NCBI RefSeq assembly: GCF_020216065.1 | Contig: NZ_JAIWNA010000004.1 | Location: forward strand, 341,165-405,164 | Reading direction: 5' to 3' | DNA from: Nocardia rosealba | GTDB taxonomy: Bacteria > Actinomycetota > Actinomycetes > Mycobacteriales > Mycobacteriaceae | Length of the DNA: 64,000 nucleotides | Shown: positions 23,297-31,439 of the stretch, one piece after another | How the letters are laid out: each line of letters opens with the position of its first letter | Numbering within the stretch: the first letter of the stretch is position 1 | Notes under the pieces: model-generated | Told to the model about the DNA's origin: nothing | Databases searched by the model: none | The model's input: only the letters and a program-made list of their open reading frames with translations | Translations under genes and position numbers: made by a program

Positions 23297-23782
23297 ATGA
23301 CGAACCCGAAGAAGCGGGGGCGCACGCCGCAACCACCACCGGTGCCGCCGCAGGCGCGCAGGGTGCCGGGCGCCGATCTGCTGTCGGCGGCGCAGGCGGC
23401 GGTCGGCGCGGCACAGTCGGCGGCGGGGCAGGCCATCGACGCGGCGCAGCAGACGGCGGGTTACGCCTTCGACGCGGCGGTACGGCTGCCACCGGCCTCG
23501 GCGCAACTCGCCGCGCAGCTGCCGGATCTGGTGGAGAACCTGTCGATCGCGGTGGACCGGCTCAACAGCACCATCGACCGTCTCGACCGCACGCTCGCCC
23601 TCGCCGACCCCGTGTTCGCCACCTACGACCGGTTGCTGCCCCGCCTCGAGGCGATGATCTCGCTGGGTGAGGACCTGTTCGGCGCCCTCGCGAAACTGCC
23701 GGGTGTGGGTCTGATCGGCCGCTTCACCGGGCGCGGCGGCGAGGAACCACCACCGGAACCGGAGAAGCGCCGACGTCGCTAG
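23297..23782 (+). CDS. Hypothetical helical (coiled-coil/phasin-like) protein
   Basis: This 161-residue protein has a basic Pro-rich N-terminus (KKRGRTPQPPPVPPQ), a long Ala/Gln-rich amphipathic stretch (AAQAAVGAAQSAAGQAIDAAQQTAG), a likely coiled coil (LVENLSIAVDRLNSTIDRLDRTLALAD) and a charged Pro/Glu/Arg tail. The composition recalls granule-associated or membrane-surface proteins. No catalytic motif is visible. It overlaps the convergent pabAB gene by 4 bases. A GGAG-like RBS precedes the ATG. Function is unknown. Confidence 0.7.
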   Translation: MTNPKKRGRTPQPPPVPPQARRVPGADLLSAAQAAVGAAQSAAGQAIDAAQQTAGYAFDAAVRLPPASAQLAAQLPDLVENLSIAVDRLNSTIDRLDRTLALADPVFATYDRLLPRLEAMISLGEDLFGALAKLPGVGLIGRFTGRGGEEPPPEPEKRRRR

Positions 23783-25830
23783 AGTGCGCGGAAGGTCGCC
23801 GCGGCCTTGAGGACCATCTCGGCGTACTCGTCCTCGGCGTCGGAATCGAGCACGATCGCCCCGCCGGCGCCGATGGTCCACTCGTCGTCGTGGCGCACCG
23901 CGGTGCGGATGACGATATTGAGGTCGGCGGTTCCGCCGAGCCCGAGGAAGCCGATGGTGCCCGAATAGATCCCGCGCGCCCGGGTTTCCAGCTCGTCGAG
24001 GATTTCCATGGTGCGCAGTTTCGGCGCCCCGGTCATCGACCCACCCGGGAAACAGGCGCGCACGCAGTCGACCACACCCGCACCGGGACGCAGGGTGCCG
24101 CGGACGGTCGATACCAATTGGTGCAGGGTGGAATAGGTTTCGGTGACCATGAGCGCGGGCACGTGCACCGAACCGACCTCGCACACGCGCCCGAGATCGT
24201 TGCGCAACAGGTCGACGATCATCAGGTTCTCGGCGCGCGTCTTCGGGTCGGCGGCCAGCGCGTCACGCAACCGGGCGTCCTCGGCGGGTGTCCGGCCACG
24301 CGGTGCGGTGCCCTTGATCGGCTTGCTCTCCACCACCCGGTCCCGGTCGACCTTGAGGAACCGTTCCGGCGACGAGCACGCCACCTCGAGCCCGTCGAAC
24401 CGCAGGTAGGCGGCGTAGGGAGCGGGATTGCAGCGGCGCAGGCGGCGGTAGAAGGCCAGGCCGTCGTCCTCGCCCGCCGCGACCGCCACCGCGTCGGTCA
24501 GGCAGATCTCGTACGACTCACCCGCGTGCAGCCGCTCCTGGCACACGGCGATATCGGCCAGATAGCGGTCGCGGCCGCGCACGAGATGCGCCTGGACCGC
24601 GTCGGGATCGGCGCGCACACGCAGGTCGACGGGATTCTTCCAGGTCGGCAGGTCGGCGAGGGCGGACTCGGTGGTACCGAGCCAATCCGCACCCGCCGCT
24701 TCGCTACCCGGATCGGTGAGAGCGAGTAGATGGGTGCGGCCCGCCACGTGGTCGACCACGACCAACCGGTCGGCGAAAATCCACTGTGCGTCCGGGGTAG
24801 GGGAGCGGTGCACGGCCCGCGCCCCGCAATCGGCCTTCACCTCGTAGCCGAGATAACCGACATAACCGCCCGCGAAATCGAAAGGCAGCAACGGTGTTTC
24901 GCAGTGCCTGGCGCGCAGTTCGCGGTCCAGGTAGTCGAGTACGGTGCCCGCGACGGTTCGGGTGCCCGCGCCATCCGTCACCGTGACGGCGCCGTCGCCT
25001 ACCCGGTATCCGACGATCTCGGCGTGCGGTCCTGCCGCGTCCCCGAGGAAGGAGAACCGGTCCAGGCCCGGTTCGACGTGCTCGCTGTCGAGCCAGAACG
25101 CGGTCGCCGAGTCGCCGTAGCAACGCAGGAAGATCGCCTCGGTATCGATCGCCCGTTCGATCACCCTGTGCCGCAACACGAACCGTCTCGTCGGCGGATC
25201 CGACGGTACCTCGGGCCCACGCACGACGACCGGCGCGGCCGCCGGGGTCCGAGCCTTGGTGAGATCGGCGAAATTGCGCAACAGCGCGGCCCCGAACTCG
25301 CTGGACACCGACTCCGGATGGAACTGCACACCCCACTGCGACCGCTCGCGGTGCCGCACACCCATCACCACACCGTCGCCCGTCGTCGCCGTCACCTCCA
25401 GCACGTCGGGCAGCGGGCGCAGCGCGGCCAGCGAGTGGTATCGCACCACCGTGAAGTCCTGCGGCAACCCGGCGAACAGGTCCCGGTCGTCATGAGCGAC
25501 CCGATCGAGGTAACCGTGGCGCGCCTCGGGGGCCCGACCGACCTGTCCACCCGCCCCGATCACGATGCCCTGATGCCCGAGGCACACCCCGAGCAGTGGC
25601 AACTCGGCCTGCTCGAGCACCGCCGTCGAAATCCCCATGTCCCTGGGCCGATCGGGACGGCCCGGGCCCGGCGAGATCACGACATTGTCGAATCGGTCGA
25701 GGCCCAGTTCGCCTACGCTGCCCACCTCGTCGTTGCGCACGACGACGGGCTCGCTCCCGTTGACCTCACTGATGAGCTGGTAGAGGTTGTAGGTGAACGA
25801 GTCGTAGTTATCGATCAACAGCGTGCGCAT
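23779..25830 (-). CDS. pabAB: Fused aminodeoxychorismate synthase (PabA-PabB)
   Basis: In this 683-residue bifunctional enzyme, residues 1-190 are a class I glutamine amidotransferase: LLIDNYDSFTYNL, ISPGPGRP, LLGVCLGHQG with the catalytic Cys, and GVQFHPESV with His and Glu. Residues 220-683 are the chorismate-utilising subunit: PLLPFDFAGGYVGYLGYE, ESYEICLTDA, PIKGTAPRGRTPAED, RAENLMIVDLLRNDLG, FPGGSMTGAPK and YSGTIGFLG. The PIKGT motif is typical of PabB rather than anthranilate synthase. It converts chorismate and glutamine to 4-amino-4-deoxychorismate for folate, or for a p-aminobenzoate-derived secondary metabolite. No other folate gene is adjacent. Confidence 0.92.
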   Translation of the reverse strand: MRTLLIDNYDSFTYNLYQLISEVNGSEPVVVRNDEVGSVGELGLDRFDNVVISPGPGRPDRPRDMGISTAVLEQAELPLLGVCLGHQGIVIGAGGQVGRAPEARHGYLDRVAHDDRDLFAGLPQDFTVVRYHSLAALRPLPDVLEVTATTGDGVVMGVRHRERSQWGVQFHPESVSSEFGAALLRNFADLTKARTPAAAPVVVRGPEVPSDPPTRRFVLRHRVIERAIDTEAIFLRCYGDSATAFWLDSEHVEPGLDRFSFLGDAAGPHAEIVGYRVGDGAVTVTDGAGTRTVAGTVLDYLDRELRARHCETPLLPFDFAGGYVGYLGYEVKADCGARAVHRSPTPDAQWIFADRLVVVDHVAGRTHLLALTDPGSEAAGADWLGTTESALADLPTWKNPVDLRVRADPDAVQAHLVRGRDRYLADIAVCQERLHAGESYEICLTDAVAVAAGEDDGLAFYRRLRRCNPAPYAAYLRFDGLEVACSSPERFLKVDRDRVVESKPIKGTAPRGRTPAEDARLRDALAADPKTRAENLMIVDLLRNDLGRVCEVGSVHVPALMVTETYSTLHQLVSTVRGTLRPGAGVVDCVRACFPGGSMTGAPKLRTMEILDELETRARGIYSGTIGFLGLGGTADLNIVIRTAVRHDDEWTIGAGGAIVLDSDAEDEYAEMVLKAAATFRAL

Positions 25831-25878
25831 CGTGGCCAAAACCCTACGCCGGACGCGGTTCGGGGCAGAATGTGCGCC

Positions 25879-26910
25879 ATGGCTGTTTCGCAACCGGATC
25901 TCGCGGCGCTCGGACGTTGGATGGACGAGCAGGGCTTACCCGGCGACACGATCGGGGAGGTCAGCCCGATCGGCGGCGGCACCCAGAACATCATGATCCG
26001 CTTCACCCGGGGCGGCCGCGAATACGTCCTGCGTCGTGGACCCGAACATCTGCGGGCCAAGAGCAACGAGGTGATCGCCCGCGAATCCCGTCTGCTCACC
26101 GCGCTGGACGGCACCGAGATCCGCGCCCCACGGGTGATCGCCGCCTGCACCGACCCCTCGGTGCTCGGGGCGGTCTTCTACCTGATGGAACCCATCCGCG
26201 GCTTCAATCCGCAGACCGAACTACCCGAGCTGCACGCGAACGACCCGGAGATCCGCAGGCGGATGGGGCTGTCGGCGATCGAGGCCATCGCGCGCCTCGG
26301 CACCGTCGACTACCTGGCGCTCGGCCTGGCCGACTACGGCCGGCCCGAAGGCTTCCTCGAACGTCAGGTGCCGCGCTGGCTGCGCGAACTCGACACCTAC
26401 GCCGCCAACGAGGGCTACCCGGGCCCGCAGATCCCCGACGTGGAGCGGGTCGGCGACTGGCTCGACCGCAACCGTCCCGCCGACCCGTCACCGGGCATCA
26501 TGCACGGCGACTGCCACCTGGCCAACATGATGTTCGACTACGACGGACCCGAGGTGGCGGCCATGGTCGACTGGGAGATGTCGACCATCGGCGACCCCCT
26601 GCTCGACCTCGGCTGGCAACTGGCGACCCGCCCCGAACCCGGCACCGTCGGCGCCGGGCTGATGGGCACCCTCGGCACCGTCGGCGGCCTGCCGACGCCC
26701 GAGGAGATGATCCGGCACTACGCCGAATTCTCCGATCGCGACCTGCGCGCCGTCACCTGGTACGAGGTGCTGGCCTGCTTCAAGCTCGGCATCGTGCTCG
26801 AAGGCACCCACGCCAGGGCCTTCGCGGGCAAGGCGCCCAAACAAGTGGGCGACTTTTTGCACGCGGTGACCCTGGAACTCTTCGAGAAGGCGCGCAAGCT
26901 GATCGACTGA
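25879..26910 (+). CDS. APH-fold phosphotransferase family protein
   Basis: This 343-residue kinase-like protein of the aminoglycoside phosphotransferase fold belongs to the branch fused to acyl-CoA dehydrogenases in eukaryotic ACAD10/11. Visible motifs are GGGTQNIMIRF, EYVLRRGPEHLRAKSNEVIARE (nucleotide-binding Lys/Arg region), the catalytic loop IMHGDCHLANMMF and the Mg-binding AMVDWEMSTIGDPLLDLGW. In this family the substrate is thought to be hydroxy fatty acids or acyl-CoAs rather than antibiotics. A second Met three codons upstream (25870) is an alternative start. It is divergent from pabAB and followed by a DinB gene. Confidence 0.87.
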   Translation: MAVSQPDLAALGRWMDEQGLPGDTIGEVSPIGGGTQNIMIRFTRGGREYVLRRGPEHLRAKSNEVIARESRLLTALDGTEIRAPRVIAACTDPSVLGAVFYLMEPIRGFNPQTELPELHANDPEIRRRMGLSAIEAIARLGTVDYLALGLADYGRPEGFLERQVPRWLRELDTYAANEGYPGPQIPDVERVGDWLDRNRPADPSPGIMHGDCHLANMMFDYDGPEVAAMVDWEMSTIGDPLLDLGWQLATRPEPGTVGAGLMGTLGTVGGLPTPEEMIRHYAEFSDRDLRAVTWYEVLACFKLGIVLEGTHARAFAGKAPKQVGDFLHAVTLELFEKARKLID

Positions 26911-26981
26911 TGCCCGGATCTCGACGATCATTGGCCGAATATCAATGGACGTCAAGATTGCGACGCCATAGCCTTGGCGAC

Positions 26982-27506
26982 ATGATCGTGCCTGATACCA
27001 AGGACTGGACCTGGGTCCTCGAAAAGCCCTGCGCGGAGTGCGGTTACGACGCCGCGTCGATCGCGTTCGAGCAGGTGCCCGACCGGACGCGGGCCGCTGC
27101 CGCCCACATCGCCTCGGCGCTGGACCGCGACGACGTGCGTGTGCGGCCCGACGCGCAGACCTGGTCGGTCCTGGAATATGCCGCCCACGTGCGCGATGTC
27201 TGCCGCATCTTCGACACCCGGCTCGCGCTGATGCTGGACGGGGACGGCGCGACGGCCCCGCGATTCGAGAACTGGGATCAGGACGCCACCGCCGTCACCG
27301 ACCGCTACAACGAGCAGGACCCGGCGGCGGTCGCGCAAGAGCTGTCCGCCGATGCCGAGCAGGTGGCCGCGGCCTTCGCTGCCGTGCCCGCGGATCGGCT
27401 CGACTGGCGCGGTGCCCGCAGCGACGGATCGCTGTTCACCGTGGCCTCGCTGGGCCGATACTTCCTGCACGACCTCGAGCACCACGTCCACGACGTGCGC
27501 GGATAG
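26982..27506 (+). CDS. DinB family metal-binding protein
   Basis: This 174-residue four-helix DinB/mycothiol-dependent-transferase-fold protein has a CAECGYD motif at the start, then ILYA-type helix AAHIASALDRDD and WSVLEYAAHVRDVCRIFDTRL with the first metal His. A later YFLHDLEHHVHDV supplies the other histidines. The fold is used by thiol-dependent S-transferases such as mycothiol-dependent maleylpyruvate isomerase, so a mycothiol-linked reaction is possible. No clear RBS precedes the ATG. Substrate unknown. Confidence 0.82.
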   Translation: MIVPDTKDWTWVLEKPCAECGYDAASIAFEQVPDRTRAAAAHIASALDRDDVRVRPDAQTWSVLEYAAHVRDVCRIFDTRLALMLDGDGATAPRFENWDQDATAVTDRYNEQDPAAVAQELSADAEQVAAAFAAVPADRLDWRGARSDGSLFTVASLGRYFLHDLEHHVHDVRG

Positions 27507-27523
27507 AGAAATCTTCACCAGAT

Positions 27524-27543
27524 TTCTAGAACGTGTTCCAGAA
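27524..27543. promoter_or_regulatory. KstR-like palindromic operator before the NDMA-dependent dehydrogenase
   Basis: TTCTAGAACGTGTTCCAGAA is a 20-base palindrome with one mismatched pair. Its core TAGAACGTGTTCCA (27527-27540) fits TnnAACnnGTTnnA, the motif known for the TetR-type cholesterol regulator KstR of mycobacteria and rhodococci. It lies 66 bases before the dehydrogenase start. Other TetR proteins could use similar sites. Confidence 0.5.
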
Positions 27544-27609
27544 TCGGCCGAAAGTTCGTAGGGTGGGAGCAGTCACAACGAGGCACTGCTTGGCGAGAGG
27601 TCGATCGTA

Positions 27610-28740
27610 ATGAAGACGAAGGGCGCGATCCTGTGGGGCGTCGACCAGGAATGGTCGGTCGAGGAGATCGAGGTCGGCGACCCCGTGTCGGGGGAGGTGC
27701 AGATCCGCATGGAAACAGCGGGCATGTGCCACTCCGATCACCACATCGTCACCGGTGCCACGCCGATGCCCGGCTACCCGGTGATGGGTGGCCACGAGGG
27801 CGCGGGTGTGATCACCAAGCTCGGGCCGAACTGCCCGAGCGATCTGGCCGTGGGCGACCACGTCATCCTTTCGTTCATCCCGGCCTGCGGACGCTGTCCG
27901 TCATGTGTGTCCGGGAATATGGCGCTGTGTGACCTGGGTGCGGGATTGCTGATGGGACAGGCGATTTCGGACGGCACGTACCGCATCCAGGCGCGCGGCG
28001 AGAACGTCATCCCGATGTGCCTGCTCGGCACCTTCGCCCCCTACATGACGGTGCACCACACCTCGGTGGTCAAGATCGACCCGACCATTCCGTTCGAGGT
28101 GGCCTGCCTGGTCGGGTGCGGCGTGCCCACCGGCTTCGGCTCGTCCACCCATGTGGCCCAGGTCCAGCCGGGCGAGACCGTGGTGATCGCGGGCATCGGC
28201 GGCGTGGGGATGAGCGCGCTGCAGGGCGCGGTGCTCAGTGGTGCGTCGAAAGTCGTTGCCATCGACCCGAATCCGTGGAAGCGCGAGCAGGCGCAGAAGT
28301 TCGGCGCCACCCACACCTACGAGAGCATGGCCGCCGCGATCATGCCGCTGATGGATGCCACCGAGGGCCGGATGGCCGAGAAGGTCATCCTCACCATGGG
28401 TGAGATGCACGGCGACTACATCGAGGAAGGTCTGATCCTCACCGGCAAGGCGGGCACGCTCGTCGTCACCTCCATGGGCCGCATGGACGCGGGCGAGGTG
28501 AAGATGAACAGCTTCCTGCTCTCGATGCTGCAGAAGACGGTGAAGGGCTGCATCTTCGGCGGCGGCAACGCCCGCCAGGATGCGCCGCGGCTGCTGTCGC
28601 TGTACAAGGCCGGTCAGCTCAATCTCGACGACATGGTCACCCGCAGCTACTCCCTCGAGGAGATCAACCAGGGCTACCGGGACATGCTGGACGGCAAGAA
28701 CATTCGCGGCATCATCCGCTACACCGAAGCCGACTGGTAG
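27610..28740 (+). CDS. NDMA-dependent alcohol dehydrogenase
   Basis: This 376-residue zinc medium-chain dehydrogenase has MKTKGAILWGVDQEWSVEEIEVGDP at the start and the catalytic zinc segment TAGMCHSDHHIVTG. Also present are GHEGAGVI, the structural zinc cysteines CGRCPSCVSGNMALC, the Rossmann motif GIGGVGMSALQGA, and VKGCIFGGGNARQDAPRL. This matches the actinobacterial family with tightly bound nicotinamide assayed with N,N-dimethyl-4-nitrosoaniline (TIGR03989-type). It oxidises alcohols, probably with a mycofactocin-type external acceptor, though no mycofactocin genes lie in the window. A KstR-like site upstream suggests a role linked to sterol breakdown. Its 3' end overlaps aztA convergently by 22 bases. 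Confidence 0.9.
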   Translation: MKTKGAILWGVDQEWSVEEIEVGDPVSGEVQIRMETAGMCHSDHHIVTGATPMPGYPVMGGHEGAGVITKLGPNCPSDLAVGDHVILSFIPACGRCPSCVSGNMALCDLGAGLLMGQAISDGTYRIQARGENVIPMCLLGTFAPYMTVHHTSVVKIDPTIPFEVACLVGCGVPTGFGSSTHVAQVQPGETVVIAGIGGVGMSALQGAVLSGASKVVAIDPNPWKREQAQKFGATHTYESMAAAIMPLMDATEGRMAEKVILTMGEMHGDYIEEGLILTGKAGTLVVTSMGRMDAGEVKMNSFLLSMLQKTVKGCIFGGGNARQDAPRLLSLYKAGQLNLDDMVTRSYSLEEINQGYRDMLDGKNIRGIIRYTEADW

Positions 28741-29417
28741 CCGAAGGTTCCCAGTACCTCGCCGGGCGGACCCCCGGCGAGGATCCTGCCGTCGCGCAAC
28801 TGCAGGCAATGATCGGCGCGTGCGGCTTCGGCCGGGTCGTGGGTCGCCTGCACCACGGTGACCCCACCGGCCGCGATCTCGGTGAGCGCACCCGAGATCT
28901 CGGCGCGCGCGGCGTCGTCCAGTCCGGTCGCCGGCTCGTCGAGCAGGACCAGATCGGACTCTTGCGCCAACGCCTGGGCCAGGAGTGTGCGCTGACGCTG
29001 ACCGCCCGAGAGCGTGTCCAGGCGCCGTGTCGCCAGGGCCGTGAGGTCCATCCGCTCCAGGCAGGCCTGCACGATCTCGCGGTCGGCCCGCGTGAGCCGC
29101 CGCCACAATCCCCGATGCGCCCAGCGTCCCATCGCCACCGCCTCGCGCACCGTCATCGGCAGCGCCGCAGGAATCGCGGTGTGCTGCACCACGAACGCGG
29201 GTCGCCGGGTCGTCTCGCGGTGCACCGTGCCCGACCGGACGGGCACCGTTCCCGCCAGGACGCCGAGCAGCGTCGATTTCCCCGAACCGTTGGGTCCGAC
29301 GATCGCGGTCACCTGTCCGCGCGGGATCGACGCCGTCACCTGTGACAGCACGGGCATGCGGCCGTAGCCGGCGGTGACGTCCTCGATGCGGATCGCCGGG
29401 TCTGCTGTGTGTTGCAT
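28719..29417 (-). CDS. aztA: Zinc ABC transporter ATP-binding protein
   Basis: This 232-residue ABC ATPase has Walker A GPNGSGKST, Q-loop FVVQHTAIP, signature LSGGQRQR, Walker B LVLLDEPATGLDD and the switch His in VQATHDP. The neighbours (permease, zinc-binding protein and metallochaperone on the other strand) place it in the Azt/anchored-repeat type zinc importer. It powers zinc uptake across the membrane. It is transcribed away from aztB, with the Zur-like operator in the 48-base gap controlling both sides. The much longer open frame upstream of the ATG is antisense to aztB and not coding. Confidence 0.9.
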   Translation of the reverse strand: MQHTADPAIRIEDVTAGYGRMPVLSQVTASIPRGQVTAIVGPNGSGKSTLLGVLAGTVPVRSGTVHRETTRRPAFVVQHTAIPAALPMTVREAVAMGRWAHRGLWRRLTRADREIVQACLERMDLTALATRRLDTLSGGQRQRTLLAQALAQESDLVLLDEPATGLDDAARAEISGALTEIAAGGVTVVQATHDPAEAARADHCLQLRDGRILAGGPPGEVLGTFGYQSASV

Positions 29418-29428
29418 CTCACCTCGTT

Positions 29429-29448
29429 TGAAACGATAATCGTTTTCA
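29429..29448. promoter_or_regulatory. Zur-like zinc operator between aztA and aztB
   Basis: AAACGAT-A-ATCGTTT (29431-29445) is a perfect 7-1-7 palindrome, flanked as TGAAACGATAATCGTTTTCA. It matches the style of actinobacterial Zur boxes (TGAAAATnATTTTCA-like) and sits between the divergent starts at 29417 and 29466, where it can repress both when zinc is plentiful. Confidence 0.75.
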
Positions 29449-29465
29449 GTATATCGTCCGTTGCC

Positions 29466-31439
29466 ATGGAGTGGCTGATCGCCCCGTTCGAGGTGGCATT
29501 CGTGCAGCGGGCGCTGTGGGGCGGGCTGCTGGTGTCCTGCGTGTGCGCCCTGGCCGGAACGTGGGTGGTGGTGCGCGGCATGGCTTTTCTCGGTGACGCG
29601 ATGGCGCACGGCATGCTGCCCGGTGTCGCGGTGGCGGCGCTGCTCGGCGGCAATCTGATCGTGGGTGCCGCGATCAGTTGCACTGCGATGGCTTTCGGCG
29701 TCTCGGTGCTCTCGCGGAGTAAGCGGTTCGCGGCCGATACCGCGATCGGGCTGTTGTTCGTCGGGATGCTCGCGGCCGGTGTGATCATCGTGTCGCGTTC
29801 GCAGTCGTTCGCCGTGGACCTCACGGGGTTCCTGTTCGGTGATGTGCTCGCGGTGCGCACTGTCGACCTGTGGTACCTCGTGGCCGCCGTCGGGCTCGCG
29901 CTGGTTGTCGCGGTGGTCGGGCATCGGGCTTTCGTCGCGCTGACCTTCGATCCGCGCAAGGCGCACACGCTCGGGCTGCATCCGAAGGCTGCGCACGTCG
30001 CGCTCGTCGGTCTGGTGACCCTGGCCATCGTCGCCTCCTTTCACGTGGTCGGCACGCTGCTGGTGTTCGGGCTGCTCATCGCGCCGCCCGCCGCCGCCGT
30101 GTACTGGTCGGACCGGATTCCGGTGGTGATGGTGCTCGCCGCGCTGATCGGCGGGTTCTCGACCGCTGCCGGGCTTGTCGTCTCGTGGCACGCGGGTACG
30201 GCGGCCGGGGCGACGATCGCCGCCGTCGCGGTCGGGTCGTTCTTCGTGTCGGCGGTCGTCTCGGCGCTGCGGGAGCGGTTCGGGAAGGTCGGTGTCGCCG
30301 CGTTGGCCGCGGTGTCGGTGGCCGGGTGTGCCGCGACCGAACCGGTGATCGTCGAGGAGCCGCCGCACGGGTATGTCGCCGGCGCAGAGGAGATGAGCGA
30401 GGCGCAGACCCGGCTGGTCGTGAGCGATCCGGCCACCGGTGACATCCGGGTGATCGATCTGCTGACCGAGCAGGTCACCACACTCGCCGGACGCGAGAAT
30501 ACCGCTGCACCAGAGGGCTCGGCCCTGGTCGGCGACGGTCGGTTCGGATTCCTGAGTGCCGGTGGGTCGGTGCGTGTGGTCGACAGCGGAGGGTGGACCG
30601 TCGACCACGCCGATCACCGCCACTACTACAGCGCCCCGGTGCGTGAAGTCGGCAGCATCGCGGCGCCGGGTGCAGTTGTCGCCGCATACGGCGATCCGGC
30701 GGTGTCGACGGTGGTGCTCGATTCCGGTGCCACGCTGGTGTTCGATCGGGTGGCGCTCGGTGACGGGCAAGTCCGTGAGCCGCACCGGATCGACGGCATC
30801 GCGCTGCCGTACGGCGAGAAGCTGGTCGTCGCCGACGGGGCGGGACGAGTGGATGTGCGCGGGCGCGACGGTGCGGCTGGTGAGCCACTGCCCGGCTCGT
30901 GCCCGCAGCCGCGTGGTCAGGCCGTCACCCGGCGTGGAGTCGTATTCGGTTGTGCCGACGGAGCTTTGATCGTCGCCCAGCGCGACGGTGCGTTCGTCGC
31001 CGAGAAGGTCGGCTATCCAGAACCTGGCGCCGATCGGGCGACCGCGTTCACCCATCGACCCGGCAGCACGACGTTGACCGCGCTCGCCGGACGCACCGGT
31101 GTGTGGACCCTCGACGTCCGCAAGAAGACCTGGAAGCACACCCCGATCGCCGACGCGGTCGCGGTGAACACGGCCGGTGAGGGGTCCGCGGTGCTCGTCC
31201 TCACCCGGGACGGTGTGCTGCACGGCCTCGACCCCGAAACCGGTTCGGAGACCGCACGTGTCGCACTGACCGGCCCGGTCGAGGGCGAGCCGGTGCTCCA
31301 GGTGGATCCGAACCGCGCCTATGTCAACGACATTCGTGGCCGAACCGTCCACGAGGTCGCCTACAACGACAACCTCCGTATCGCGCGCACCTTCCCGGTG
31401 GACATCGCGCCCGCACTGCTGGTGGAGACAGGTCTGTGA
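29466..31439 (+). CDS. aztB: Zinc ABC transporter permease fused to an AztD-like beta-propeller
   Basis: In this 657-residue protein, residues 1-275 form an ABC-3 type permease: WLIAPFEVAFVQRALWGGLLVSC, FLGDAMAHGMLPG, DLTGFLFGDVLAV, FHVVGTLLVFGLLIAPPAAA, with 7-9 hydrophobic helices. The last hydrophobic segment (GVAALAAVSVAGCAATEP, about 277-294) looks like a lipoprotein signal with a lipobox. It leads into about 360 extracytoplasmic residues with repeated beta-blade motifs, a His/Asp cluster DHADHRHYYS, VVFGCADGALIV and a VHEVAYND end resembling the separate AztD at 32605. The propeller would deliver zinc at the transporter. The fusion could also be two genes joined by loss of a stop. The GTG of aztC overlaps its TGA. 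Confidence 0.85.
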   Translation: MEWLIAPFEVAFVQRALWGGLLVSCVCALAGTWVVVRGMAFLGDAMAHGMLPGVAVAALLGGNLIVGAAISCTAMAFGVSVLSRSKRFAADTAIGLLFVGMLAAGVIIVSRSQSFAVDLTGFLFGDVLAVRTVDLWYLVAAVGLALVVAVVGHRAFVALTFDPRKAHTLGLHPKAAHVALVGLVTLAIVASFHVVGTLLVFGLLIAPPAAAVYWSDRIPVVMVLAALIGGFSTAAGLVVSWHAGTAAGATIAAVAVGSFFVSAVVSALRERFGKVGVAALAAVSVAGCAATEPVIVEEPPHGYVAGAEEMSEAQTRLVVSDPATGDIRVIDLLTEQVTTLAGRENTAAPEGSALVGDGRFGFLSAGGSVRVVDSGGWTVDHADHRHYYSAPVREVGSIAAPGAVVAAYGDPAVSTVVLDSGATLVFDRVALGDGQVREPHRIDGIALPYGEKLVVADGAGRVDVRGRDGAAGEPLPGSCPQPRGQAVTRRGVVFGCADGALIVAQRDGAFVAEKVGYPEPGADRATAFTHRPGSTTLTALAGRTGVWTLDVRKKTWKHTPIADAVAVNTAGEGSAVLVLTRDGVLHGLDPETGSETARVALTGPVEGEPVLQVDPNRAYVNDIRGRTVHEVAYNDNLRIARTFPVDIAPALLVETGL

